Of a stretch of DNA of 64,000 bases, positions 33,583-44,996 are shown in pieces. The translations under genes and the position numbers were made by a program. Under the pieces are notes generated by a model. The model was not told the origin of the DNA, ran no database searches, and saw only the letters and a program-made list of their open reading frames with translations. Numbering within the stretch: position 1 is the stretch's first letter; each line of letters starts with the position of its first letter. Origin of the DNA: Sclerotinia nivalis. Its lineage: Eukaryota; Ascomycota; Leotiomycetes; Helotiales; Sclerotiniaceae. Where the stretch lies: NCBI GenBank assembly GCA_029531795.1, contig JAPEIS010000001.1:2852001-2916000 (forward strand). Reading direction: 5' to 3'.

Positions 33583-36226
33583 AGTCATCATATCAAAAAA
33601 AGAGGTAACACATCGCAAAGGGCAGGTTGTTTTGACAGCATAATTTAAATAAACTACGCGGTCAAATCAAAAGTTACTCTTCTCCTATGATTAATATTCA
33701 TTACATATGAATGGGTGGATTTCATCACGAGCAAGGGAGAAGTAAAGTTTTTTGGTAGTTTTTGGTAATACGAATGAATCTCGGGATTTTGAATTAATTA
33801 TTGATTTCCTAGCTTGTACCGCTTCACCGTATCTTCACATCCCCCATTGTCATGTTTCATTTCCCTATCTCTTGGATCCATCCATCCATGAATCATGAAA
33901 ATGATCATGCTCAAAGACTTTCTTCCTTTAACTCATCTTGATTATCATCTCAAACTTCAGTCTTTACCTTTCTTAATTATCATCTTAAACTTCAGTCTTT
34001 ACCTTTCTTAAAACCTCATGCTTCACTTCCATCACACTTCATAAACATCATCAGAACTCTTTGATCTCAACCTTATCAATATCCGAGCTTTTAATTCTTT
34101 AGTAGAGACAAGACAAGATAGGAAGAACCTTTCCGTAGTCAATCCTATCTTACCACTCATTCAATCAATACTTTAATCCCCACAATCAACCGCAATCTTA
34201 AAATTTTGAACGTGAATACAAGGATTATTCAAGGGTTCATCATCAAGCTAGTAAGGATAATTCCGAGACAAATCTCGTTTGATAGGTGCTTCGGAACCAA
34301 GCGAGATTCTAGTGAAGTTTGGTACCTGAATTAGCGGTTAATCAATGGTTAAATTTTTGGATAACTGGATTTCAGCCTTACTAATTAGAGTGAAGAGTAA
34401 GTAAGTCGTGCCTGACTAGAGTGAAAATGACTAGAGCGAAAATAAAAATTTATTGAGGTATTTTCATTGTGCATATTGATGTGATTGTACGGAGTAATTC
34501 GGCCCAACAACAACACAGAGAGAATAAAGAAGCTTAGTTGAACACGTGAAGAACAATCATTGGAACAACGCTCCTTTGTTTCTTCAATCCTATGGATGAG
34601 TTTGATTCTTTCCCGAAATCCCGAAATTCTTTTACATAGGATACATCAGAAAAAACCCCACAGAAACAAAAAGAAACAAAAAGATATGTCTTTGTTGTTC
34701 TCTCATCATCGTTAACCTTTACAATACCTCACTTCTGCGCCACACGTGTGAACCGTTTCGCTCCTTTCCGCCGGTCTCTTGCATCCAATACAAGCTCTCC
34801 TTTCCTATACACCGCAGCAAAGAAAATTTCCGGTCGTTGATAAATGACATTTTCTCCAAATTCCTACGCGCGCTAATTCATCTTTACTCATCAATTTGCT
34901 ACCCTTAATTTTCATCTCATCCTCCGCAGATTCTATATTTACGAGATGAGATAAGATGGCATCAATTTTGAGCGGTTAAATGTTGCCATATTAAAGGTAC
35001 CAACTCTTTCGATTGCATTGCTGCAGTGCAGCCTTGAAGATCCTTTGGATTTTGACCAACTGTAATCCTTATTGGTTGAAATGAGGCCGAGTGGAGATTT
35101 CAAACCAACCTTGGAATACCTTTACTCCGTACTGGCACTGCGTACTGGAGTACAGATTTCTCAAAATCCTCTCGCTGAATTTTTTAACCACCCAAATCAA
35201 TCTGGCGAGATAAAAGAAATAAGCTTTTCATTCACGAATCAATTCATCGAGATGATCATCCCTCTGAGGATCAAACAAACCGCATCTCCCGAAAGCTAAG
35301 CTTTAAATTGGAGAAGAACGTCCTTTTCCTATCCATCCTTCAAATCCATGCTGCGCCATGTGTTTCTTCTAATTCTCCACAATCTCGAAATAACCCCTTT
35401 TGCGCATCTCTAAAACCTTCCATTTTAACTTCCAACTCGTTCATCCAATCCTTTCATATCAACTTTTCCTTCCTCACATCAAACAAATGGTGTCATAATG
35501 AGGGGTCTCTCACTCTAGACCATGTCGCACGAGCGTGTGGTTGCTCAAACAAATGATGTATCGGAAATTTTCGTTTTCGTTTATCGATTCATCTTAAGTT
35601 GAGATGAAATTACGAGACTGAGCTACTTTGGTTTAACCTGATGTTTTTTCTCGTTCGTTGGACATCTGTTTGATTTTCTCTTGGATTTCCTGGCATGAAT
35701 AAGATGGAACTTTGATGTTCAGTCAAGTCATGTGTTGTGCTCTCAACGCACTTATCCATGGAGTCAAGAACAGGGGAATGAAATTATTGTTTCTTTTCCC
35801 ATGGGGTGAATAAACGAACCCTCATTGTTTCACAAGGTTTGATCTACAGATCGGACGGAGATTGTTCAATTTGGTTCTTCAATCCGGGGTTTTCAACGTT
35901 AAATGTAGCATAATCACGTGACGTGTTTCACGTTAATAGAGATGACGACAAATTGCATTTACTTGATCGCGGGGTTTTAAGCATCATAACATCCCATTTT
36001 GTATTTTGATCTGTGTTGAAATATATAATCTCCCAAATCCTATGCAAATACAGAATCTTGATTTCCGACTGCCATTGTTCGGTTATTGATCAGCTGATTT
36101 CGTCTTTGTTCTCATTACACCATAGCATTTGTACCGAATTTGTACTGAAACTATCCTGAGTATATGCATGCGTCTGTTCACAGGTATTGGCAATTGAACA
36201 ATTCTTGAACAGGGAAATTTGGTTTG

Positions 36227-36233
36227 TATAAAA
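36227..36233 (+). promoter_or_regulatory. Possible TATA box of the C2H2 gene
   Basis: TATAAAA lies 137 bp before the ATG at 36370, a plausible distance for a fungal core promoter with a leader of about 100 nt. Confidence 0.35.
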
Positions 36234-36369
36234 GTTACCGAATATTTTGGGTCAGTTTGAATGACCAACCCTCAATTCAACTCTCAATTCATAAAGAAAC
36301 ACTAAACATCTTATCGAAACTTACTCAGTAATCAAAAATTACATAGTAAAACTACAAAATCTCGTCAAG

Positions 36370-37167
36370 ATGAGTTATAAAATTCAAAAAGCCAGTTGCA
36401 AGGCCAGTCGGAAGTCAAGTCAGAAGGCTAGTAGCTCGATGGTCATTTGTAGCCTCTGTGGAAAAAAGGTACGAGATGAGCACTCTCTACATCTTCACAG
36501 ATTGGCTAATCATTCAAGTGAATTTTATGAGTGTCCAAAGTGTGACGAGACCTTCGCAGTTAAGCCAGGTCTTCACAAGCACCTCCAGGAAGTGCATGGA
36601 GAGATCAAGCCAAAGTGCGAAGAGTGTGACAAAAGCTTCATTAACGAGAAACGATACGAAATTCACAAGAAGAAATTCCACGGAGCTTTTCCATGCTCCT
36701 ACCCTAAGTGCAATTCCAAATTGGATACTTTGGAGAGTCTGAACAAGCACATGAAGACGCATCAAAATTTACACGAATTTACATGCACAATATGTGGACA
36801 CAAGCACCGTTCGGCTGGAAATCTCGAGGTACACATGGAGACTATTCATATGGACCACAGCTGCAGATGTACTGTAGAAGGTTGTGGCGCAGAGTTCGAC
36901 CATCCGTCTAATTTGAGGGCACATGTAATGTACATACATGAGACCAAATTTCATGCAAGCAGTACTTGCAAGATCTGTGGGCATTGCTTCAAAGGTAAGA
37001 AAAGAAATCTAGCTAACCACATGAACACAGTTCACTGGTTGGAGCAGTTCAAAGCTAAGTTTGGAAAGGCACACAAAGATGGAGAAAATGAAGATGATCT
37101 TCAAGATGTCATTGCTCCCGCAAAGCTTTCCACCACTGCTGGGCCCGTTATCTACCAAGGTAACTAA
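36370..37167 (+). CDS. C2H2 zinc-finger protein with seven fingers
   Basis: Intronless, 265 residues. After a Lys/Ser-rich N-terminus (ASCKASRKSSQKASSS) come seven C2H2-type fingers: CSLC..HRLANH, CPKC..HLQEVH, CEEC..HKKKFH, CSYPKC..HMKTH, CTIC..HMETIH, CTVEGC..HVMYIH and CKIC..HMNTVH. The fingers lack classical TGEKP linkers, so they may be partly protein-interacting rather than all DNA-binding. The tail is acidic (DGENEDDLQD). Likely a nuclear regulator; target unknown. Multi-finger genes of this kind in gene-poor surroundings are often lineage-specific in Helotiales; that is inference. The start is the only ATG before the first finger with a clean upstream leader. Confidence 0.88.
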   Translation: MSYKIQKASCKASRKSSQKASSSMVICSLCGKKVRDEHSLHLHRLANHSSEFYECPKCDETFAVKPGLHKHLQEVHGEIKPKCEECDKSFINEKRYEIHKKKFHGAFPCSYPKCNSKLDTLESLNKHMKTHQNLHEFTCTICGHKHRSAGNLEVHMETIHMDHSCRCTVEGCGAEFDHPSNLRAHVMYIHETKFHASSTCKICGHCFKGKKRNLANHMNTVHWLEQFKAKFGKAHKDGENEDDLQDVIAPAKLSTTAGPVIYQGN

Positions 37168-40100
37168 TGAAGAGTTGATGAGAAGGCCAGAATTGGAAAA
37201 TGAAATAGTTTTGGACACCTGATCATTTTTCTCGATATGCAGTATGAATTTACGGCGACATGACGGTAAGGTGTTTCATTTTCATATGTTAAACAATTGG
37301 AAACACTCAGATTTCATTTGTTATGAGATGCAATGAGTATTCAATTTCAATTGTTATGAGATGCAATGATGGAGTATTCAATTTGATTGATTTCAGAAAT
37401 CATTTTAAAACTCCAGAAACAATCGTCTTTTCTTTTCAATAGTTCCCCGTTCTTCTTTTTCTCCCATATTTTTCTATGTGGTATGATTTTCAAATGAACA
37501 TTATTTAACGTCAAGTTATGTCATTTTACAAATATTTTATTTCTTTACCCTCGTCTTGTCTTCCTCGTCCCTTTCTAATCCTCAAATTTCATCTTCAATT
37601 TATTCTTATCTATCTCTTCTACATATTTCTCTTGTATCTTTAGGAATTTCGTACTTCCCATTTTTTCTATTAAAGTAAAGACCGCTGTTTTGGTTGATCG
37701 TGTCTTCTTCTTATGAAGTAAATGTTGCTCCAGACTAGCTTGGTGCGTATGTACTCAGGCGAACTGGCGTCCTTGATGTTTATTTATCTGGCGAATCATC
37801 CGTGTGCGTCAAGCTGGACGTTTAGTTGGATACTTAAATAGTAATTGTATGGATGATGGTGATTTTATCTATTGTTGTAATGAGAGGTAATAGATTGATT
37901 GATTGTGGTGTTTAGATGTGGTTGTAGTGGGTTGAGGAGAAGGAAGAGGAGGAGGATGGTGATGGTGGTGATGATGACAGGAGACGGGCTCAGGACTGAT
38001 GGATAGATATACAACAACCACAGGAAAATCCAATTAGTGATTAAGGCGCACTCCTTATTTCCTCAAATTGTTATTGTTATTGATAATGAAGTTGAATTAT
38101 TATTTATTAAGACCCTTCTCTCGCGAGAGAGAGAGAGAGAGTCTCTAAAAGTCAAACAGTAATATTATGATATAATATAATATATAGAATTAAATATACT
38201 CAATAAAAGCGTCCGCTTATTAGATCTTCCCTTAGTCTAGATTTCTTGGTAGTCAACTTATGCTTTTGGAAAACACAATGTTTAATTTTTAAAAGAGGTT
38301 TTATAGACTCCTCGTGAATAATTCCGTAAGTATGAAGGTAATATCTCAATGAGCTATAGGGATACGGATACGGATGCGGATAGATATATGAATTTTGATT
38401 ATAATTTTAATCTCTCCTCGCAAAACTAACTAGTGCTAGCTATAGCTATAGTACAAAACTAATAAAATGCTATATGAAGATTTTAGAGTGGAGATGTATA
38501 AATAAATATGAATAATAATAATTTGATGAAGAATTTCAAAGATAAAGTGTATAGATAGATGATGTTATTTATGATTGGTTAATGGGGGAGTAGGGTTGGG
38601 ATGATATTCGCGGGTATGAAAGTGAGATTTGGGATGGGGAGGGGAAGGGGAAGGGGGTTGTGGATGTGGATGTGATTTGGAGATGAAGTTTATTTGAATT
38701 CTTTGAGAGGGAGTGGTGAATGTTAATGGGAATTCTTGACTTTGAGGTGCAGATTGTGCGGTGGAGATCGTGCGGGTTGGATACAGATGGTGATGTAGAT
38801 GTAGATGGTGATGGTGATAATGAATATCCTGATCGAGATGCATCAACAATGATGCAGATTCGATAATCGAGTAATATGAAGATAAACCGACTCAACCAAA
38901 CTAACAGCAAGAAGCGCAATAATAGACGATGATAAACATAATATATCTAGTATATCAATTTCGAGTTATTAGATAGATATAGAGACAGAGAGTCTTGCTC
39001 TTTTGTTATTGTATTGTCATATCACACCTTGAACCCTTTGCTCAAGGTGTTTGGAGTTTGAGGTGGGCTCTAATAGGAGGGGCTTTTATTTTATATGCAC
39101 GGGTCGGTTGGTATTTACTGGGGATGGTGTTGGGGTTTTATACTACGTCGCTGAATCGAGAAGGTATAGTGGGTGAAAATACTCCCATTCAGTATCTACC
39201 TTACTATATCTAATCCAGTATAATCTAACCGTATCCTATACTCTCCCCTAAAAACATTTAAAAAGTATATATTATCAACCAATAAATATTCCTTACTTGA
39301 TGAGAAAACTAGAAACTTGAAAATTTTCAAAAATCCTATAATTATTAAGACCTCCAACTAAATTGGAAAGGGATTCAGTAATTCATGCGCATGATAAGGG
39401 ATAGACACCCGTTGGGGTTTTTGGTTGGTGGTGCGTGAGTGTTGTTGAATACATGCCAAGGTAGGTAGTTGTAACGAGGAAAGGAGGTTAATAGTTAAAA
39501 ACCAAGGGAAATTTGTTATTATTGTCATTTTATGATACCTAGTGCCAGCCAGTCAGTATATATTGTTATAGAATTTCTCGATGAAAGGGGTTTGAGGTTC
39601 TTCGGTAGCGTAGAGATATGATGAAGATATTCTGAATCTTATATTTTTTCTGGATGCGATGAGGATGCTAATTAGCTATATATTGTTCATACATGATATG
39701 GCGCACAGGAATATTTCCCTATTTGCCCGTTGCTACCCCGCTACATATCACTAGATTATCTGGATCAAGACAAACTCCATAATCGTTCGGGGGTGGTGTT
39801 ATTGTTGTTCGATACGTGAAGTTCGATAAAGGCAAGTCCTTGCAGAGCTTTTATACTTTGAGTTTCCCTTCGGGACTTTAACTCGTAATTGTACAATGAA
39901 CTTTGTGTGAAGCTTATCTGGCGAGGAGCGGGTATTACTGGTTTGTATATTGAGAATCTGGAGTTAGGCGAACGCAAGTGAGCTTGATTATTCTGCTAAT
40001 TCGCTATACTCACTCACTACCATCGACACCTCCTTCTTTGCCTTATTTTGTGGTTGGAGTATACAAATGAGTTTTCAAGCTAGATTTGGATCTTTGTCGA

Positions 40101-40810
40101 AACCTATAACATCCCATCCGCTAAAGAATTCAAGGAAATAGAGATTGATAAATTTAGAGGACATATAATGGAAGTATCAATAGATCGTAGTAAATGACTC
40201 GGAATTTTGTACGGGGTTTATTTGCTTCGTGATTGGGCTCTTATGATTGTTCTTAGGACTGGAATAGTATCGATATTGTAAATTCAGCAAGTGATGAGGA
40301 ACTTTCGAGTGACGGTGGAAAATGTTTGAGAAATTACTGTCGATTGGCCATGGAGGAGTAGTGATGGGTATATAAATTGGTACCATGACATGAAGGCCGT
40401 TATACATACTGGTGGTTTCCAACCTTGACATCCTGTGCAAGCAGTGCATGTTTTAATTACGGTATGGAAAGGTCTTGTCGAGTGAATGAACGCTTTTGTA
40501 TCCGGTGCCTGATAAAATACACTTTTTCTCGAGGCGAAGAGAAAGGGGATAAACTCGAAGTATGCAGATGCTTTCGACTAAATAGTAATTCTCCATTATA
40601 TATATATAGCTAGATAAAACGCAGCACATGCATTCATATCACAAAATACCTATCACTAATCGAGTCAATCAAAAAGGCTAATTCAATTAAACTAATCATA
40701 TTGAAAATTCTCCCAGATCTCGCACCTTATTTTTTACGTCTACTTTCTCAACCAGCTTCACCATATCAACAATTTAGAAATCCAAACCCATAAAGTCAAA
40801 TTCCTCTTCC
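37168..40810. other. Gene-poor region (3.6 kb)
   Basis: No confident gene. Features seen: an imperfect duplication around TTATGAGATGCAATGA at about 37318-37370, a GA run near 38127-38142, and a G-rich low-complexity patch at about 38580-38660. ORFs at 38565-38919 derive from low complexity. Confidence 0.5.
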
Positions 40811-41852
40811 TTATCCTCCCTTTTTATCCGGTCTTATCCCCTTCCACTCTAGATCTAAAGGTTCAATGCCGCATTCCGCCGGATCATTCGGATCTCCACG
40901 TATAAGTCCACATCCCAAAGCAAATCCCAGGTCCTCCGCCTGAGGTAACGGAATACCCGCCGGCCAAAGCGCCGGTTGAGTAAGCGGCTGAGAAACACTT
41001 TCCTGATTCCCCCAAATTCTTCTCCAAGGATGTTTAAACCCGTCGCAAAGTTTCGGAGTCGCTATTTCTGGCATGGATGCTTTGGTATTGGCGTATGAGG
41101 GCCGGACATATTTGAAATCGGAATGGCGAGCTGGGGCTGCCATGTTGAGGATCATGGGTTCGTAGATTTGCCATATTGGGAAGAGGTGGGAGTGAGGATG
41201 CTGTTTGAATTTTTTGGGCATGGTTCCAATGGACAGTCGAATGAATTTGTGAGGACGGTTGAAATCTCCCCGAATTGTGGGTGCGTAATGTCGTTCGGAT
41301 TGATCGACTACAGTTCCTGGTCTCTCTATTGCACCTCCTTCTGGTCGATACATGAAAACTACTAGTAAAACCCCATACAAATCGGCAGTGATTTGTTGAA
41401 TATCTTCGTGTCTAATGGCACAATATGGAATGCCTAATCTCTCTTTTAGATTTAAATGGTTCTTCCCTTTTCGTGTTTTATTTAAATCCTGAACTAGTTT
41501 ATGGCGAGGATGCTTTTCATCTTCGAGTGCTTGATTCACATAAGTTCTGTGTTGAGCTTTTACGTGGGGCCAAAGTTCCCAATTTCCATATATACACCAT
41601 GCCACTATAGTTATTGTTAGTATCCAATTTCTTTCTCCGGAGTATTTGGAGAGATGTACCGGCTCTATAGTAGGAATTTGACATCGTCCAAATTAGATTG
41701 TGCGGTCCATTATATTGTTCATCAGCAGGATAACTTCGCACAATATTGAATATCGTATCCTCAATTAATGGAAAACCTTTAACATTGGTTGCAATAAATG
41801 GATTTAAGGGTTTCTTTTTCACAGTTGGTGTAACGAGTTGATATTCCTCCAT
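40811..41852 (-). CDS. OTU-like protein with Ser replacing the catalytic Cys
   Basis: Two exons (complement of 41660-41852 and 40811-41604) with a 55-bp intron (GTACAT donor, GATACTAAC branch, CTATAG acceptor, phase 1). Spliced from ATG 41852 this gives 328 residues. It aligns with the neighbour at 43076: MSNSYYRAVAWCIYG corresponds to SGDCFFGAVSMALYG there, so the catalytic-Cys position is Ser60. IQQITADLYGVLLVVF corresponds to LLNVTADIFNLFIVLY, and the C-terminal His motif is SERHYAPT (His170). OTU enzymes cleave ubiquitin chains; this copy would lack the thiol nucleophile. The same frame continues 5' to ATG 42092, but a TAA lies at 41859-41861, so the true N-terminus may be lost. It may be a pseudoenzyme or a decaying gene. 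Confidence 0.7.
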
Positions 41853-41858
41853 AGTTTC

Positions 41859-42092
41859 TTATAGACGTTGATCTAGCACCTCATCAAAATCGCTGTAGCG
41901 TAGCACAGGAAGTGGAGGAACTTTCTGTCCGTAAAAGATCGAGAGCCATTGGAATACATCGAATGGAGGGGGGTCGTCGTTGTCTCTGCCGGGTTGAAGT
42001 GGTATGTAGTTACTGATGTCTCCTCCTCTGATTGTTTTCTGCAATGGGCTTTTTAGATCAAATGTATAATGTAAGTTGTAAACTTTTGACAT
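41859..42092 (-). pseudogene. Upstream in-frame segment of the OTU-like gene
   Basis: A 77-codon ORF (MSKVYNLHYTFDLKSPLQKT, ending RYSDFDEVLDQRL then TAA) in exactly the same frame as the downstream gene and separated from its ATG by only two sense codons. It could be the original N-terminus cut off by a nonsense change (CAA to TAA is one step), or an independent short upstream cistron. No GT..AG pair of acceptable length removes the stop. Confidence 0.45.
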
Positions 42093-42736
42093 TTTGAACT
42101 TATTATCTAGAGGTACTTTGAATTTGAGGTTTAAGGTGGAAGTATATCATGCTACACGCTTTGGTCATACAAGCTATTTACTGTATATTTTCTTCTAATA
42201 AAGCGGTCTTTGTTTTCTCAATTACAGTCTTTTGGCTTGAACATTGCACAAAGCGAATCCAAGTCCGGTCTTTGCCCTGTAGGGACAAAGACTTTAGATA
42301 GCGAGAGCTTTGAGTAGTGATGCAGGCTTTTCTATAGTATTATTGAGAAAAGATTTTTCCACCATATCGAGATCATATACTCACTCTCCTTGAAGTATGG
42401 GTATTCCTGACCTTGGTTTATCCTTAGCCTGATTCTCTACACAAATTACTTACTTTTTATTTGGCATATCATGTTATCAATCATCCATAAACATGCATTG
42501 CACCTTGATATTTAATGATTTTGATCTTACTACTCCCTAATTAATCCCTTGAGATATATTATAGACATAATAGTGAACGTTATACACTCAAATGAAAAAT
42601 AATTCTAGTTAAAGAATCAATCAAAATATATAAAACACATAAATAACATCCCAGCATATCTTTACTCACTCCCTGTAAACCCAAAGAAACTTCTCAATAA
42701 TATAATCATCTTTAATATCCAGATAGACTCCCTAAT
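42093..42736. other. Intergenic between the two OTU-like genes
   Basis: About 640 bp, AT-rich, promoter side of the downstream OTU-like gene. Confidence 0.45.
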
Positions 42737-43075
42737 TTACCACGTCGGTGGTGGTCCCCTTCCCCATCTTGCAGGAGGGGCCGCCTTAGCAGGAGCCGGC
42801 CTCATCGGTATTTTCCTTACCGGGCCCGAAGTATTTTCATGCTTAACTTCCGCATCATCTCCATCCGAGCTGGAAAGTAGATTAATAACTGGTGATTCAC
42901 CCTTTTTAGATGAAGCCGCTTTGTTGTATGTTGTTACAGGGGGTTTTGAGGTCTTTTCATACTTAAATTCCACATCTCCTTCGTCCGAGCCGGAAAGGAG
43001 ATCGGTAACTGGTGATTCACCCTCTTTAACGGGATTCCTCGTTTCTGGAGCTCTGGGAAGGCCTGTCTCGGGCGT
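42737..43075 (-). pseudogene. C-terminal continuation beyond a stop in the OTU-like gene
   Basis: After the TGA at 43076-43078 the same frame continues for about 112 codons to a stop at 42737. It contains a repeated pair of motifs: GESPVTDLLSGSDEGD with FKYEKTS, then GESPVINLLSSSDGDD with VKHENTS. It ends in an Ala/Pro/Arg tail (PAPAKAAPPARWGRGPPPTW). The repeat and composition look like coding sequence, so the TGA may be a recent nonsense mutation (CGA to TGA). Otherwise this is 3' UTR relic. Confidence 0.45.
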
Positions 43076-44996
43076 TCACCCGGGCGCCTTCCCCTTGTCT
43101 ACCGTCTTTTCTAGACCTTTTGCCAATTCCTCATTTGACTGCTGTACACCCTGGCCCTCCCACTTGCCTAACATCTCGTTTAAATCTTCCGCGAAGTCCT
43201 CATTTGAAAGCTGTTCATCCTTCTTCTTCTCCTTGCCTAACGTCTTTTCTAGATTTTTCGCCAATTCCTCATTTGACGGCTGTGCATTCTTCCCCTGTGC
43301 TTCTTTAGACCACCCTTGCAAAGCCTTTTCCTCTCTTGCTTGTTCCTCCTCTGCCTCCCTTTCTTTAGCTTGTATCCACCACTTCACTTCTGTCGGGTCA
43401 TTCCTCCTTTCTGCTGCTTCCCTTTCTCTTCTCATCCACGTGTTGACCAAATCTATATCTAGAGCTCCATCCTTAGTATTGATTCCAAGAACCCTAGTTA
43501 TATCCAAATCCCATGGCCCCACATAGACGGGCTGCGCAATTGGTGGAGGGATTATAGCTCTGCCACGTCCACCGGGAGGTCGTTCTTTAGCTCTTCCTGG
43601 TTTGGGATCTATTGTGACACCATCTGGAAATGGAAATTGTGCCTCCGGATTTTGGTATGGGACTAATGTTTGATAATGATTCCTATTGATGATATGGAGG
43701 AATATATGGGTCGCGTTGTATTGACCAAATAGACCGATGGACTGATGATCTTGTGGTTTTTGTTGCGCCTTTGGTATATTCTTGGGTATATCTAATTGTT
43801 CGTAGAGTACTATAAAGAGGTTGAAGATATCTGCTGTTACATTGAGAAGGTCGGATGATTGCCAAGCCTAAGATATTTACGGTCAGTACATATATATCAT
43901 CTCCCTGTCAATATGAAGATTTAACTTACATGTGGAGTACTTAGTTGTTGCCAAATATTCCTTTTGGTTAAAGAACTTATATTAGAGTTCAATCTCCAAT
44001 AAGATTCATATCTTGGATGGCCAGGATGGGTAAGTACAAATCGAAAGAAATATAAGTGACAATATTTCACCCAATGCCAATACAGAGCCGTTCCATATAG
44101 AGCCATCGAAACTGAGACTATCAGCTCAAGTTCTTATCAAAACATAGCAATAGAATATTAAACTTACCAGCACCAAAAAAGCAATCTCCGCTGTCAGGAA
44201 TATCCATATCATAAAATTCTTGGTCTTCCATGTACTTGAAATCTTTCACTCTTCTCCTGTCCTTAGAAATTCGCTCGGGCATTAGCCTGACATCCGGGAC
44301 TTCATCCAAACTCTTCGGGATACTATCTCTTATCTCTCTGTTCTCATCGGCCTTTGGATTATTTTTCCATCTATGTTCAAAGTTTCCAGGTCCGGGAAAT
44401 TGATTGCGTAAGGGACCTATTTCGGGATTTGCCACTCTGGGAGCCCGAGCATCTTGTGGAGATAAGGGGAGAATTCCTGGTGGATGTGCTGGAGGACGAG
44501 CTGCTTTTAGCCATTGAGGTTTTTCCTTGCCCTTGGCTTTGTCTGTTTTTCCGCCATTCTCTGCATCTATTTTTTGCTTCTTCACCGGAATTGATTCATC
44601 ATCATCATCATCATCTGGTAACCGGTCACGCTTCTTTGCTTCAGGGGTTTCACCTTGTTCTCGTTCTTCTCCGAGAGGCAATAATTCTTCTTCATTATCC
44701 CCTCTCCCGGCCGGAGTAGGAGGCGGACGGGGAGGAGGTGGAGGAGGAGGACGACGAATAGGTCCATGAAGACGCTGACGTGGGGGAAGTTCATGCCATG
44801 GGGTCTTCAATTGCTTTTCGGTAAGCCATTGTCTTGGCTCTGTTCGGGGTTGAGCTGGAAACGTTGAGGCTCTATAGTGCTTGCTGGCTTGTTTCCACAT
44901 CAAAGGCAGGGTCAGTTTGGGTCTTTTGTATATGGGACGGGGTACGTTAATGTTAGGATCGCGTCTAAGGACGCGGGCGAGCTCTTCTGCATTCAT
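43076..44996 (-). CDS. OTU-like cysteine protease (probable deubiquitinase)
   Basis: Three exons (complement of 44168-44996, 43930-44111 and 43076-43867), with 56-bp (phase 1) and 62-bp (phase 0) introns; 600 residues. Residues 1-265 are disordered: a Pro run (80-95), an acidic DDDDDDES patch and a basic PVKKQKI that could be nuclear. The OTU core begins PDSGDCFFGAVSMALYG with catalytic Cys272; the usual Asp three before Cys is Ser here, with Asp at -4 and -1. The second half of the fold is LLNVTADIFNLFIVLYEQL, and the catalytic His motif is NRNHYQTL (His401). The C-terminus is a charged helix with three 23-residue repeats (QPSNEELAKNLEKTLG, QLSNEDFAEDLNEMLG, QQSNEELAKGLEKTVD). The role as ubiquitin hydrolase is from family knowledge. 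It lies upstream of, and is paralogous to, the OTU-like gene at 40811. Confidence 0.75.

Larger units (their letters stand above)
32822..36369. other. Long intergenic region (3.5 kb)
   Basis: No gene recognised. It contains GGAT/GAAT repeats at about 33150-33190, ATCAA/GATCA repeats at about 33530-33580, and a 35-bp-scale tandem duplication at about 33950-34015 (AACTTCAGTCTTTACCTTTC twice). Confidence 0.5.

Noticed and set aside
38565..38919. Two overlapping Ser/His/Pro-rich ORFs
   Set aside because: Low-complexity DNA read in two frames at once; neither shows a domain.
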